Source of the DNA: Nonomuraea guangzhouensis
GTDB taxonomy: Bacteria; Actinomycetota; Actinomycetes; Streptosporangiales; Streptosporangiaceae
Reading direction: 5' to 3'
Assembly (NCBI RefSeq): GCF_019396345.1
Contig: NZ_JAHKRM010000020.1
Location: forward strand, 186,001 to 250,000
Length of the DNA: 64,000 nt
Each line of letters opens with the position of its first letter. Positions within the stretch are counted from its first letter, which is position 1. This document shows, piece after piece, positions 45,426 through 54,227 of the stretch. The notes beneath the pieces were generated by a model. It saw only the letters and a program-made list of their open reading frames with translations, made no database searches and was not told the origin of the DNA. Made by a program: the position numbers and the translations under genes.

Positions 45426-45502
45426 CTTTCGGCGCGGACTTTTGGCCGGGGCGGCGCCCGAGGCACGAGCGAACAGCCCGGCTGCCGGATATCGTCAGAA
45501 GT

Positions 45503-46153
45503 GTGAATGAACGCCCGGGATCCTGGTTGCCACGCCTACAAGAAGTCGGAGAACGGCTGGCCGAGGAATGGGTCTCGGCGCGCCGCCCCAAAGAGGATGA
45601 AAGCACCCCGCGCCCGCACGAACTGCGGGCCTCCGACGACGATCGCGAGCGTTTCGTCCAGGTGCTGCAGGACGCCCACGCCGACGGCCGCCTCATGCTC
45701 GACGAGCTGGAGGAACGGCTCGGGGTGGTCTACTCGGCGCGGACGCTGGGCGAGCTCGCCGCGGTGACGGCCGACCTGCTGCCCGCCGAGCAGCAGCCGC
45801 TGAACCTCGACGGCCGGCCGGTGTCGGCGTTCTTCAAGCAGGAGCAGCGGGGCGGACGCTGGGTGGTGCCCGCTGAGCTGGCCGTCACGGCCATGTTCGG
45901 CACCACCAAGCTGGACCTCCGCGAAGCCATCCTGCAGAACCGGCGCATCGTGATCAACGCCACGCTGGTCTTCGGCGGCCTAGAGATCCACGTGCCCGAG
46001 GGTCTCGAGGTGATCCGCGTCGCGAAGGGCAGAACGGTCCGGCTGACCAAGCAGCCGACCGAGCCGGAAGCGCCGGTGGTCGAGGTGCGCACCACGAACT
46101 TCGCGGGCGACGTCAAGGTCAAGGAACCACCGCGCCGCAAGCGCCGCCGCTGA
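45503..46153 (+). CDS. DUF1707 / LiaF-like cell-wall-response protein
   Basis: A 216-residue protein: DUF1707 (residues about 38-90, RASDDDRERFVQVLQDAHADGRL) followed by a beta-helix LiaF-type C-terminal region (TTKLDLREA, FGGLEIHVPEGLEV) and a basic tail. There is no membrane helix, unlike many relatives. GTG 45503 is preceded by TATCGT (45490-45495) with a 7-nt gap, so probably leaderless. Its role is unknown; the C-terminal domain is linked to envelope-stress responses elsewhere. Confidence 0.83.
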   Translation: MNERPGSWLPRLQEVGERLAEEWVSARRPKEDESTPRPHELRASDDDRERFVQVLQDAHADGRLMLDELEERLGVVYSARTLGELAAVTADLLPAEQQPLNLDGRPVSAFFKQEQRGGRWVVPAELAVTAMFGTTKLDLREAILQNRRIVINATLVFGGLEIHVPEGLEVIRVAKGRTVRLTKQPTEPEAPVVEVRTTNFAGDVKVKEPPRRKRRR

Positions 46154-46157
46154 GCCG

Positions 46158-47192
46158 CTATCCGGCCGTGTCGAAGTTGATCGCGCTGTAGGCGCGCAGC
46201 TTCGAGAGCTGGTGTTCGCTGTCGACCTTGCGGATGGTGCCGGAACGCCCGCGCATCACCAGCGAGTGCGTCAGCGCCACCCCGCCCCTGAACCGTACGC
46301 CCTGCATGAGCTCGCCCTGCGTGATGCCCGTCGCCGCGAAGAACACGTCCTCGGACCGCACCAGGTCGTTCGTGGTCAGCACCTGGCCGAGGTCGTGCCC
46401 GGCGTCGATCGCCTTCTGCCGCTCGGCGTCGTCGCGCGGCCACAGCTTGCCCTGGATCACGCCGCCCAGGCACTTGAGCGCGCACGCGGCCACGATGCCC
46501 TCGGGCGTGCCGCCGATGCCCAGCATCAGGTCGATCCCGGTGTCGGCGCGGGCCGCCATGATCGCGCCCGCCACGTCACCGTCGACGATGAACTTGATCC
46601 GTGCCCCGGTCTCCCTGATCTCCTTGACCATCTGCTCGTGGCGCGGGCGGTCGAGTACGACGACCGTCACGTCGGAGGCCGAGCACCCCTTGGCCCTGGC
46701 GACGGCCTGGATGTTCGCCGACACCGGAGCCTCGATGTCGACCACGTCCGCGGCCTCGGGGCCGGTGACCAGCTTCTCCATGTAGAACACGGCCGACGGG
46801 TCGTACATCGAGCCACGCTCGCTCACCGCGATCACCGACACCGCGTCGGGCATGCCGAGCGCGGTCAGCCGGGTGCCGTCGATCGGGTCGACGGCCACGT
46901 CGCAGTCGGCGCCGCTGCCGTCGCCGACGCGCTCGCCGTTGAACAGCATCGGGGCGTGGTCCTTCTCGCCTTCCCCGATGACCACCACCCCGTTCATCGA
47001 CACGGTGTTGATCAACTGGCGCATCGCGTTCACCGCCGCGCCGTCGGCGCCGTTCTTGTCCCCTCTGCCCACCCAGCGGGCCGCCGCCATCGCGGCCGCC
47101 TCGGTGACGCGTACGAGTTCCAGAGCCAGGTTGCGATCAGGGGCGCGCTCTCCCGTGGCCAGCGCTGGGGGTACGGACGACTGATCGGACAT
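46158..47192 (-). CDS. glpX: Class II fructose-1,6-bisphosphatase
   Basis: Hydrolyses fructose 1,6-bisphosphate in gluconeogenesis. The 344 residues include [27 protein letters not shown] (metal and phosphate binding) and [15 protein letters not shown] 47192 follows GGAGGG by about 9 nt; the open frame upstream is extraneous. Together with pckG in the same window it supplies two key gluconeogenic steps. Confidence 0.95.
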   Translation of the reverse strand: MSDQSSVPPALATGERAPDRNLALELVRVTEAAAMAAARWVGRGDKNGADGAAVNAMRQLINTVSMNGVVVIGEGEKDHAPMLFNGERVGDGSGADCDVAVDPIDGTRLTALGMPDAVSVIAVSERGSMYDPSAVFYMEKLVTGPEAADVVDIEAPVSANIQAVARAKGCSASDVTVVVLDRPRHEQMVKEIRETGARIKFIVDGDVAGAIMAARADTGIDLMLGIGGTPEGIVAACALKCLGGVIQGKLWPRDDAERQKAIDAGHDLGQVLTTNDLVRSEDVFFAATGITQGELMQGVRFRGGVALTHSLVMRGRSGTIRKVDSEHQLSKLRAYSAINFDTAG

Positions 47193-47265
47193 GATGAAGG
47201 CCCTCCTTGTGGACAAACTGTCTCGATGGTAGTTGTCCCTGTATCCCCGGTCAGCGGAGGATAAT

Positions 47266-47886
47266 GTGCCTGCCATGAGCAGCGATGTGGAACAACCGGC
47301 GACAGCCCGCACCTCCGGGCGAGGTGCGGCCACGCGCAGCGCGCTACTCCAGGCCGCCCGCGATGTCTTCGTCTCCAAGGGCTTCGCCGAGGCCGGCGTG
47401 ACCGATGTGGTGGCCAAGGCCGATGCCAGCGTCGGCAGCCTCTACCACCACTTCTCCGGCAAGGCCGACCTCTACCTCACGCTGTTCGAGGAGTGGCAGG
47501 CCAGGCAGGCCCAGCGGACCAAGCAGGCCGCCCGCGAGGCCCGCGCCGAGGGAGAGAACGACCCGATGCGGGTCTTCATCCGCGCCGCCCGCGCCTACCT
47601 CGACGGCTGCATCGAGGAACGCGAGCTCGCCGCGCTGTTCCTGCGTGGTGACGGGCCGCCCGGCTTCGAGCTGGTCATGCGCGCCCGCCTGCGCAAGTGG
47701 GCCGAGCGCAACGCCGCGCTCTTCGAGGACGACGAGGGGGCCCTGGTCGTCGTCCTCACCGGCGCCCTGGCGGCCGCCGTCTCCGAGGTCGTGCTCTCGG
47801 ACGACCCCAAGCTGGCCGCGGACGTGCTCGCCATCATCGGCCAGATCCGCCCGGCCGCTTCGGCGGGCGACCCTGCCAGCGGGTAA
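47266..47886 (+). CDS. TetR-family regulator
   Basis: A 206-residue regulator: helix-turn-helix [23 protein letters not shown] then a helical domain. GTG 47266 has GGAGG 5 nt upstream (47256-47260); ATG 47275 is in frame but too far from it. Divergent from glpX by 73 bp. Ligand and targets unknown. Confidence 0.9.
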   Translation: MPAMSSDVEQPATARTSGRGAATRSALLQAARDVFVSKGFAEAGVTDVVAKADASVGSLYHHFSGKADLYLTLFEEWQARQAQRTKQAAREARAEGENDPMRVFIRAARAYLDGCIEERELAALFLRGDGPPGFELVMRARLRKWAERNAALFEDDEGALVVVLTGALAAAVSEVVLSDDPKLAADVLAIIGQIRPAASAGDPASG

Positions 47887-47897
47887 TCTCGCCAGTT

Positions 47898-48434
47898 GTG
47901 CGACGGTTCACCGAAGGTTTCTACGGCTACGCGGTAGCCCTGCTCGTCTGTCTCGTGGGGGTGGGGCTGTTCCTGCTGGTCACGCCGCAGAGCCGGGAGC
48001 AGCACATCCCCAAGCTCGACTACTCGATGACCGTCGCCAACTTCGGCCATGACGTGCCGTACCAGGTGTGGGCGCCCGCGAAGGACCCGGCGGGCTGGGT
48101 CCCCAACAGCAACAAGATCGCCAACGGCTCCGGCGGGGCCAAGGTGCTCTACCTGGGCTACGCGACGGCCAAGATGCAGCACGCCATGTTCGTGCAGAGC
48201 GACGAGAAGCCGGCCGCCGGGTTCGCCGACCGGATGGCCAACTCCAACCGGGTCGTGGGCACCCAGCAGGTGGCCGGGCAGCCGTGGGAGCAGCGCTTCC
48301 GCGAGGACAAGAACCAGCGCTCCCTGGTCCGGAAGTTGCCGGAGGTCACGCTGGTCGTCACCGGCACGGCCGACTGGGCCGAGCTGGGTGAGCTGGCCGC
48401 CGGTCTGCGGCAGCGGCCGAAGGCGACGGGCTGA
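47898..48434 (+). CDS. DUF4245 membrane-anchored protein
   Basis: A 178-residue protein with an N-terminal membrane helix (residues about 10-30) and an extracytoplasmic DUF4245 domain (YQVWAPAKDPAGWVPNS, WEQRFREDKNQRSLVR). GTG 47898 follows TAATCT (47884-47889) by 8 nt and has no ribosome site, hence probably leaderless. Function unknown; commonly near xse genes and glpX in actinobacteria. Confidence 0.87.
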   Translation: MRRFTEGFYGYAVALLVCLVGVGLFLLVTPQSREQHIPKLDYSMTVANFGHDVPYQVWAPAKDPAGWVPNSNKIANGSGGAKVLYLGYATAKMQHAMFVQSDEKPAAGFADRMANSNRVVGTQQVAGQPWEQRFREDKNQRSLVRKLPEVTLVVTGTADWAELGELAAGLRQRPKATG

Positions 48435-48515
48435 CGCTCTCTTCGGCGAGCTCCCTGACGGGCTCCTCGGTGGGCCGGGGCGCGGATGTCGGTTCCTGAC
48501 CCTAAGGTGGTGCGC

Positions 48516-48752
48516 GTGGCAGACGAGAAGGCACCCTCATACGAGCAGGCCCGCGAGGAGCTGACCGAGGTGGTGCGCCGCCTGGAGACGGGCGGGCTCA
48601 CCCTGGAGCAGTCGATCGAGCTGTGGGAGCGCGGCGAGAAGCTGGCCGCCATCTGCGAGGAGTGGTTGCAGGGCGCCAGGGTGAAGCTCGCCGCCGCCAT
48701 GGCCCGCCGCGCCGATCCCACCGCCGACCAGTCGGACGACGCGCCGTTCTAG
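48516..48752 (+). CDS. xseB: Exodeoxyribonuclease VII small subunit
   Basis: A 78-residue helical subunit: YEQAREELTEVVRRLETGGLTLEQSIELWERGEKL is the XseB signature. With XseA it forms a single-strand-specific exonuclease. GTG 48516; TAAGGT (48503-48508) lies 7 nt upstream, and AAGGTGG could also act as a ribosome site. It is on the opposite strand from xseA, 1.2 kb away, with a nitroreductase/TetR pair between. Confidence 0.9.
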   Translation: MADEKAPSYEQAREELTEVVRRLETGGLTLEQSIELWERGEKLAAICEEWLQGARVKLAAAMARRADPTADQSDDAPF

Positions 48753-48807
48753 CCGCTCATCGGGTCAGGCGTTCCCGCCGCTCGTCGCGTCAGGCGTGGT
48801 AGCCGGC

Positions 48808-49218
48808 TCAGGCGGCGCGGTGAAGGGCCACCACCGGGATGCGGCGGGTGGTCTTCTCCTGATACTCCGCGAAGCCCGGGGCGATCTCCACCACCTTGGC
48901 ATAGAGCTTGTCGCGCTCCTCGTCCCCCACGACCTCGGCCGTGACCTCGAACGTCTCCGTCCCGATCTCGACGGTCACCTCCGGGTTGGCGACCAGGTTG
49001 TGATACCACGCCGGGTTGTGGTCCGCGCCCGCGTACGAGGCGATGACGATGTAGCGGCCACCGTCCTCGAAGTACATCACCGGGCTCGTCGTGCGCTTGC
49101 CGCTCTTGGCGCCCGTGGTCGTGAGAAGCACCAGGTTGGCACCCTCGAACATGCCGCCGACCTTGCCCTCGTTGGCACGGAACTCGGCGATGATCTTCTC
49201 GTTGAAATCGTTGGCCAT
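48808..49218 (-). CDS. Deazaflavin (F420)-dependent nitroreductase-family protein
   Basis: A 136-residue split-barrel protein of the Ddn/FDOR-A family: LVLLTTTGAKSGKRTTSPVMYFEDGG, then IVIASYAGADHNPAWYHNLVANPEV. Such proteins use F420H2 to reduce quinones or nitro compounds. It is divergent from a TetR regulator across a perfect 17-bp inverted repeat that overlaps its upstream region. Confidence 0.9.
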   Translation of the reverse strand: MANDFNEKIIAEFRANEGKVGGMFEGANLVLLTTTGAKSGKRTTSPVMYFEDGGRYIVIASYAGADHNPAWYHNLVANPEVTVEIGTETFEVTAEVVGDEERDKLYAKVVEIAPGFAEYQEKTTRRIPVVALHRAA

Positions 49219-49235
49219 GCTCGACTCCTTGAATC

Positions 49236-49281
49236 GGAAATTTCTCCGGTTAAGGCGCCCAGCCTAACCGGAGAAATTTCC
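49236..49281. promoter_or_regulatory. Perfect 17-bp inverted repeat between nitroreductase and TetR genes
   Basis: GGAAATTTCTCCGGTTA (49236-49252) and its exact complement (49265-49281), 12-nt spacer. Each arm contains its own GAAATTTC palindrome, and a further TTCCGGTTA follows at 49278-49286. It lies between the ATG at 49218 and the TATGCT box (49294-49299) of the regulator. Confidence 0.8.
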
Positions 49282-49305
49282 GGTTACAACGATTATGCTC
49301 GCCCT

Positions 49306-49902
49306 GTGTGTGAGCGCCGAATGCTACCGATCCTCGGGCAGCCTCAGCCCGAGCGGGCCGACGCGGCACGCAACAGGCAGAAGATCATCGAGGTGGCCGC
49401 CAAGATGATCGCCGACGGCTCCGTTGACCAGCTCTCCCTCGACGAGGTCGCCCGTGGGGCATGCGTGGGGGTCGGCACGGTCTACCGTCGATTCGGGGAT
49501 CGGGCCGGGCTGGTGCTGGCGCTGATCGACGATCGGGAGCGGCGCTTCCAGGCGGCCTTCCTGAACGGCCCGCCGCCGGTCGGGCCGGGGGCGCCTCCTG
49601 CCGAGCGGATCAGGGCGTTCCTGCACGCGCTGATCGATCGGGTGGTCGAGCAGCTGGATCTGTTCCTGCTGCTGGAGCTCGGGCCGCCGGCCGCCCGGCT
49701 CAGCGGGCCGTACAGGGTGCACCACACCCACCTGGCCGCGCTGCTCGCCCAGGTGCGGCCAGAAGGCGCGGACTTCCTGGCGGACGCGCTGCTGGCGCCG
49801 ATCAGCGCCCATCTGCTCCGCCACCAGCGGGACGTACGCGGCATGTCGGTCGAGGAGATCAAGGCCGGATTCGACGCCCTGACCCAGGCGATCAGGGCGT
49901 GA
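49306..49902 (+). CDS. TetR-family regulator
   Basis: A 198-residue regulator from GTG 49306 (ATG 49321 is an in-frame alternative): helix-turn-helix SLDEVARGACVGVGTVYRRFGDR, then an alpha-helical domain. TATGCT lies 6 nt upstream of the GTG, so the message is probably leaderless. The adjoining 17-bp inverted repeat is its likely operator, controlling itself and the divergent nitroreductase. Confidence 0.88.
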   Translation: MCERRMLPILGQPQPERADAARNRQKIIEVAAKMIADGSVDQLSLDEVARGACVGVGTVYRRFGDRAGLVLALIDDRERRFQAAFLNGPPPVGPGAPPAERIRAFLHALIDRVVEQLDLFLLLELGPPAARLSGPYRVHHTHLAALLAQVRPEGADFLADALLAPISAHLLRHQRDVRGMSVEEIKAGFDALTQAIRA

Positions 49903-49914
49903 GGCTCGAAGGGT

Positions 49915-51180
49915 TCAGCCGGTTTCGTCGGAGGCCTTCTTACGGGGTTTGCGGGGTTTGGTGGTGGTTGGTGACGTGCCGTCTTCCGTACGGACGGTCA
50001 GGCGGTCGTCCGTGAACCTGATCGTCAGCACGGAGCCGGGGGCCACGTTCTTGGCCAGCCGGACGACCTCCCCGGACGGATCCTGGACGATGGCGTAGCC
50101 GCGTTCCAGCGTGGCGGCGGGTGACAGGGCGACGAGCCGGGCACGGAGATGCGACAGCGAGTCCTCCGCGCGGTCGAGCGAACCGCTCAGCGAGCGCCTG
50201 GCCCGGTCGCGGAGCGCGTCGACCTGCTCGGCACCGCGTTCGAGCCCGCGCACCGGGTCGGCCAGCGAAGGCCGGGAGCGCGCCGACGTCAGCCAGGACA
50301 TCTCCCGGTCGAGCCAGCCGCCGAGCACCCTGCGCCCCCTGTCGCGCAACTGGCGCACCAGCGTGAGCTGCTCGCCCACGTCGGGCACCACCTTCTTGGC
50401 GGCGTCGGTCGGCGTCGAGGCCCGCACGTCGGCCACCAGGTCGAGCAGCGGGCTGTCCTGCTCGTGGCCGATCGCGCTCACCACCGGTGTGCGGCAGGCG
50501 GCCACGGACCGCACCAGCGTCTCGTCGGAGAACGGCAGCAGGTCCTCCAGGGAGCCGCCGCCACGGGCGATGACGATCACCTCGACCTCGGGGTCCGCGT
50601 CGAACTTACGCAGCGCCTCGGTGACCTCGCCCACGGCGTACGGACCCTGGACGGCCACCTCCTCGACCTTGAAGCGCACGGCGGGCCAGCGGCGCCGGGA
50701 GTTCTCCAGCACGTCGCGCTCCGCCGCCGAGTCACGGCCGCAGATCAGCCCGACCGTGCCGGGCAGGAACGGCAGCCGCCGCTTCCTGTCGGCGTTGAAC
50801 AGGCCCTCGGCGGCCAGCAGCTGGCGCAGCCGTTCGAGCCGCGCGAGCAGCTCGCCCACGCCGATCGGCCTGATCTCCAGCGCGGTGAAGGCGAACGAGC
50901 CTCTGTTGACCCAGAAGTCGGGCTTGACGTGCACCACGACCCTCGCGCCGTCGGCCGGGCGCGGCACCGCCGCCTCGTAGACGCCGCGCGGGGCGGTGAC
51001 CCGGGCCGACACGTTGGCCACCGGGTCGCGCAGCGTCATGAACACCGTCCCGCCACGCGCGCTCAGGTCGGTGATCTGGCCCTCGACCCAGACCGTGCCC
51101 AGCTTGCCGATCCAGCCGCCCACCATCTGCAGGACGGTGCGGATCGGCAGCGGAGACTCGGGCGAGGTCTTCGAGGTCAT
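49915..51180 (-). CDS. xseA: Exodeoxyribonuclease VII large subunit
   Basis: Catalytic subunit that degrades single-stranded DNA from both ends. The 421 residues start with an OB fold ([23 protein letters not shown]), followed by the catalytic core ([40 protein letters not shown]), a coiled-coil arm and a basic Lys-rich tail. Convergent with the TetR gene and separated from xseB. Confidence 0.95.
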   Translation of the reverse strand: MTSKTSPESPLPIRTVLQMVGGWIGKLGTVWVEGQITDLSARGGTVFMTLRDPVANVSARVTAPRGVYEAAVPRPADGARVVVHVKPDFWVNRGSFAFTALEIRPIGVGELLARLERLRQLLAAEGLFNADRKRRLPFLPGTVGLICGRDSAAERDVLENSRRRWPAVRFKVEEVAVQGPYAVGEVTEALRKFDADPEVEVIVIARGGGSLEDLLPFSDETLVRSVAACRTPVVSAIGHEQDSPLLDLVADVRASTPTDAAKKVVPDVGEQLTLVRQLRDRGRRVLGGWLDREMSWLTSARSRPSLADPVRGLERGAEQVDALRDRARRSLSGSLDRAEDSLSHLRARLVALSPAATLERGYAIVQDPSGEVVRLAKNVAPGSVLTIRFTDDRLTVRTEDGTSPTTTKPRKPRKKASDETG

Positions 51181-51207
51181 GTCGGAAGACTACGGTGCCA
51201 GGGCGAC

Positions 51208-52431
51208 TTATTCCCCGGCCTGCAGCTTGGCCAGGCGGTTCTCGTACATCCGGACGACCTCGGCGCGCGCGCTCGTGGCCTGCTCGTACGCGATGAGCTC
51301 GGTGATCTGCTCGGCCGACTTGCCGCGCATCCTGGCGCGCAGCGAGGCGACGGTCAGCTCGGAGTAGCCGGGCAGCGGCTCGGCCAGCCCATTGGCGGCC
51401 GCCTTGGGGGCCGCCGCCTTGGTGGCGGTCGCCTTGGCAGCCGTTGCCTTGGTGGCAGTCGCTTCGGTGGCGGTCGCTTCGGCAGCGGCCGCCGGCTCCG
51501 CGGCGGGCTTGGCCTTGGCAGCGGCCCTCGGCTTGGCGGTGGTTGCCTTGGTGGCGGTCGCTTCGGTGGCGGTTGCCGGCTCCGTGGCGGGCTTGGCCTT
51601 GGCGGCGGCCCTCGGCTTGGCGGCGGCACGCGGCTTGGCGGCCCGCTTGGGCTTGACCTCAGCGGCTTCCGGCGCGACGACCGGCTCCGGCGCGGCCACC
51701 GGCTCGGCGGCGACGGCGGGCTCGACGGCGGCGACCTCAGGCTCGGGCGCGACGGTCGGTTCGGGGACGACGGCGGGCTCGGGGACGACGGCGGCGACCT
51801 CAGGCTCAGGGGCGACGGTCGGCTCGGGCGCGACAGAGGCGGCCTCGGGCTCGGGGGTGGCCTTGGGCTCGGGGGCGACGGCGGGCTCGACCGTGGCGAC
51901 CTCGGGCTCAGCCGCGACGGCGGGCTCGGGGACGACGGCGGCGGCCTCGGCCTTGGGCTCGGGCTCGGGCTCGGGGGCGACGGTCGGCTCGGGGGCGGTC
52001 GCCGGGGCGGGCGCGGCGGCGGTTTCGGTGGTGGCCTCGGGCTTCGGCTTGGCCGCCGGGCTGAAGATGACCGGGTCCGGCTTGGTCTTGGCGGAGCCGT
52101 TGGGCGCGGGGGCGTCCGAAGGGGTGGGGCGCGGCGCGAAGATGACCGGCTCCTTGCGAGCGGGCTTCTCCGCCACCGTCTCATCCGCCGGCGCGGGCGC
52201 GGCCACCTGGTCGGCGGCGGACGGGCGGGAGTCGTAGTCCGCCTCCTTGTCCTCCTTGCTGCCCAGTCCCTTGATCGAGTTCTTCATCCGATCGACGACC
52301 AGCAGTGCCTGACCGGCCGCGCTCAGAGTGGTCTGGATCACGAGCAGCGGAAGGTCCTTCGCCTTCTCCTTCAGCTCGTCTTTGTTGGTGATGGTCTTCG
52401 TGATGTTGCGTATCACGTCGCTGAAGGACAT
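51208..52431 (-). CDS. Lipid-droplet-associated-type protein with long Ala/Pro/Glu and Lys/Ala/Thr-rich middle
   Basis: A 407-residue protein whose two ends look conserved: an amphipathic helical N terminus (SFSDVIRNITKTI to about residue 75) and a C-terminal LPGYSELTVASLRARMRG / YENRLAKLQ segment. Both resemble the actinobacterial lipid-droplet-associated (MLDS-like) protein often encoded beside ispH and xseA. Between them lie about 130 residues of VAPEPEVA-type repeats and about 100 residues of Lys/Ala/Thr repeats like histone H1 tails. ATG 52431 has GGGAGA upstream. Function is inferred from resemblance and position only. Confidence 0.65.
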   Translation of the reverse strand: MSFSDVIRNITKTITNKDELKEKAKDLPLLVIQTTLSAAGQALLVVDRMKNSIKGLGSKEDKEADYDSRPSAADQVAAPAPADETVAEKPARKEPVIFAPRPTPSDAPAPNGSAKTKPDPVIFSPAAKPKPEATTETAAAPAPATAPEPTVAPEPEPEPKAEAAAVVPEPAVAAEPEVATVEPAVAPEPKATPEPEAASVAPEPTVAPEPEVAAVVPEPAVVPEPTVAPEPEVAAVEPAVAAEPVAAPEPVVAPEAAEVKPKRAAKPRAAAKPRAAAKAKPATEPATATEATATKATTAKPRAAAKAKPAAEPAAAAEATATEATATKATAAKATATKAAAPKAAANGLAEPLPGYSELTVASLRARMRGKSAEQITELIAYEQATSARAEVVRMYENRLAKLQAGE

Positions 52432-52529
52432 GACGTCTCCCTGGGAGGTCTGTATTGGACGGCCAGTCTGGCACGGCGGGCAACCACGCACGCGCGGGCC
52501 TGTTGGTCGCTCCACGTAGCATAAGAAGT

Positions 52530-53495
52530 ATGGAGCCCCAGACCCCCACTTCCCGCCGAGTCCTCGTAGCCCGGCCACGCGGCTACTGTGCCGGAGTCGA
52601 TCGAGCCGTGGTGGCGGTCGAGAAAGCCCTGGAACAGTACGGGGCGCCTGTCTACGTGCGTAAGCAGATCGTGCACAACACGCATGTGGTCAAGACTCTG
52701 GAGGCCAGAGGCGCGATCTTCGTCGAGGAGACCGACGAGGTGCCTGAGGGCGAGATCGTGGTGTTCTCGGCCCACGGCGTCTCGCCCGCCGTACACGACG
52801 AAGCCAAGCAGCGCGGGTTGCGCACGATCGACGCTACCTGCCCACTGGTCACTAAGGTGCATAACGAGGCAAAGAGGTTCGCCGGCCAGGACTACGACAT
52901 CCTGCTCATCGGGCACGAGGGGCACGAGGAGGTCGAAGGCACCGCCGGTGAGGCGCCCGAGCACATCCAGCTTGTCGACGGCCTCGACTCCGTCGACCGG
53001 ATCCAGGTGAAGGACCCGTCCAAGCTGGTCTGGCTGTCGCAGACCACGCTCTCGGTCGACGAGACCAACGAGACGGTGGCCAAGCTCAAGGAGCGCTTCC
53101 CCACGCTGATCGACCCGCCCAGCGACGACATCTGCTACGCGACCCAGAACCGCCAGGTCGCGGTGAAGGAGATCGCCGCCGAGTCGCAGCTGGTCATCGT
53201 GGTCGGGTCGGAAAACTCCTCCAACTCCAAGCGCCTGGTCGAGGTGGCCAAGGACTACGGCGCCGACGCGTCCTACCTGGTCGACAACGCCACCTTCATC
53301 CGCGACGAGTGGCTCGACGGCGTGACCACGGTCGGCGTGACCAGCGGCGCCTCGGTGCCGGAAGAGCTGGTCGCCGAGGTGCTCGCCCGGCTGGCCGCGC
53401 ACGGGTTCGACGACGTCGCGGAGGTCGAGCCGGTCCACGAGAGCGTGCGCTTCGCCCTTCCCCACGAGCTCCGCAAGGACCTCCGGGTCTCCTGA
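52530..53495 (+). CDS. ispH: 4-hydroxy-3-methylbut-2-enyl diphosphate reductase
   Basis: Last enzyme of the MEP isoprenoid pathway, an Fe-S reductase making IPP and DMAPP. The 321 residues carry the three cluster cysteines: Cys20 ([10 protein letters not shown]), Cys104 (DATCPLV) and Cys202 ([11 protein letters not shown]). ATG 52530 follows TAGCAT (52517-52522) by 7 nt and has no ribosome site, so leaderless. Its IPP feeds the uppS-like enzyme also in this window. Confidence 0.96.
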   Translation: MEPQTPTSRRVLVARPRGYCAGVDRAVVAVEKALEQYGAPVYVRKQIVHNTHVVKTLEARGAIFVEETDEVPEGEIVVFSAHGVSPAVHDEAKQRGLRTIDATCPLVTKVHNEAKRFAGQDYDILLIGHEGHEEVEGTAGEAPEHIQLVDGLDSVDRIQVKDPSKLVWLSQTTLSVDETNETVAKLKERFPTLIDPPSDDICYATQNRQVAVKEIAAESQLVIVVGSENSSNSKRLVEVAKDYGADASYLVDNATFIRDEWLDGVTTVGVTSGASVPEELVAEVLARLAAHGFDDVAEVEPVHESVRFALPHELRKDLRVS

Positions 53496-53554
53496 CCTCC
53501 GCCCGCGCGGCCGCGTCGGCCCCCGGGCGGTCCCGGGTGCCGCGCGGCCCGCCT

Positions 53555-53650
53555 GGTCCTCGACAGGCGTGCTGCCGTTTGGCCTGGCCGGTCCTTGATA
53601 GGCGGTCCGCCGTGTGGCGGGGGCCCTCGATAGGCGACCCACCATGCGTT
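53555..53650. repeat. Three imperfect tandem repeats after ispH
   Basis: Units of about 29 bp at 53555-53583, 53590-53618 and 53622-53650 share CCT(C/T)GA(C/T)AGGCG and a following CCG/CCA-(T)GTG-type core. They lie in the 209-bp gap between convergent ispH and the DUF6542-like gene. Otherwise the gap shows only GC-rich inverted repeats that may terminate transcription. Confidence 0.5.
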
Positions 53651-53704
53651 CTAGATGATCAGCCCGCCGTGGGACGCGGCCGGCAGCTCGTCGGCTGCGT
53701 CGGG

Positions 53705-54214
53705 TCAGTCCTCGGTGCGTGGCGTGCCGTACACCTTGGGCTCGAAGTAGCCCTCCGGCTCCGGTACGAACGACTGGCGCGGGCGCGGCACCTCGGCGCC
53801 CGCCCGTAGCTCTTCACGCAGGTCGCGTACGTTGTCGCGCAGCCCCCGGCGCCAGGCGACGACGAGCACGATCGCCGAGCCCGCGAACAGCCAGGGCGCC
53901 CCCTGCGACAGCGAGGCGATCAGACCGAGCAGGAGCGACTGCGCGATCGACACCGAGCCGAGCGCCCGGCCCAGCTCGACGAAGAGCGTCGCCACGAAGA
54001 ACACCAGCGGCGGCGTGACCACCAGCGACAGCAGCTCGCGCGGGTTGACCAGGAGCACGCCGAGCAGGCTCGCCACCACGAACACCGGCCCGACCACGAT
54101 CGGCAGGTTGATCAGGGCGGCCACGACATAGGCCGCCAATGTGGCGATCAGGGCGAGCGCGATGGCACCGCGAGCGGTCAGCCTGACGGCCGATCGCTTG
54201 CCTTTCTCACTCAT
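53705..54214 (-). CDS. Integral membrane protein (DUF6542-like)
   Basis: A 169-residue protein with four hydrophobic helices (residues about 15-130) and a cytosolic C-terminal tail ending EPEGYFEPKVYGTPRTED. This matches small actinobacterial DUF6542-type proteins encoded near ispH. Function unknown. It lies 13 nt after rmuC on the same strand, so likely cotranscribed. Confidence 0.75.
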   Translation of the reverse strand: MSEKGKRSAVRLTARGAIALALIATLAAYVVAALINLPIVVGPVFVVASLLGVLLVNPRELLSLVVTPPLVFFVATLFVELGRALGSVSIAQSLLLGLIASLSQGAPWLFAGSAIVLVVAWRRGLRDNVRDLREELRAGAEVPRPRQSFVPEPEGYFEPKVYGTPRTED

Positions 54215-54227
54215 TGCCCCCGCCCCC

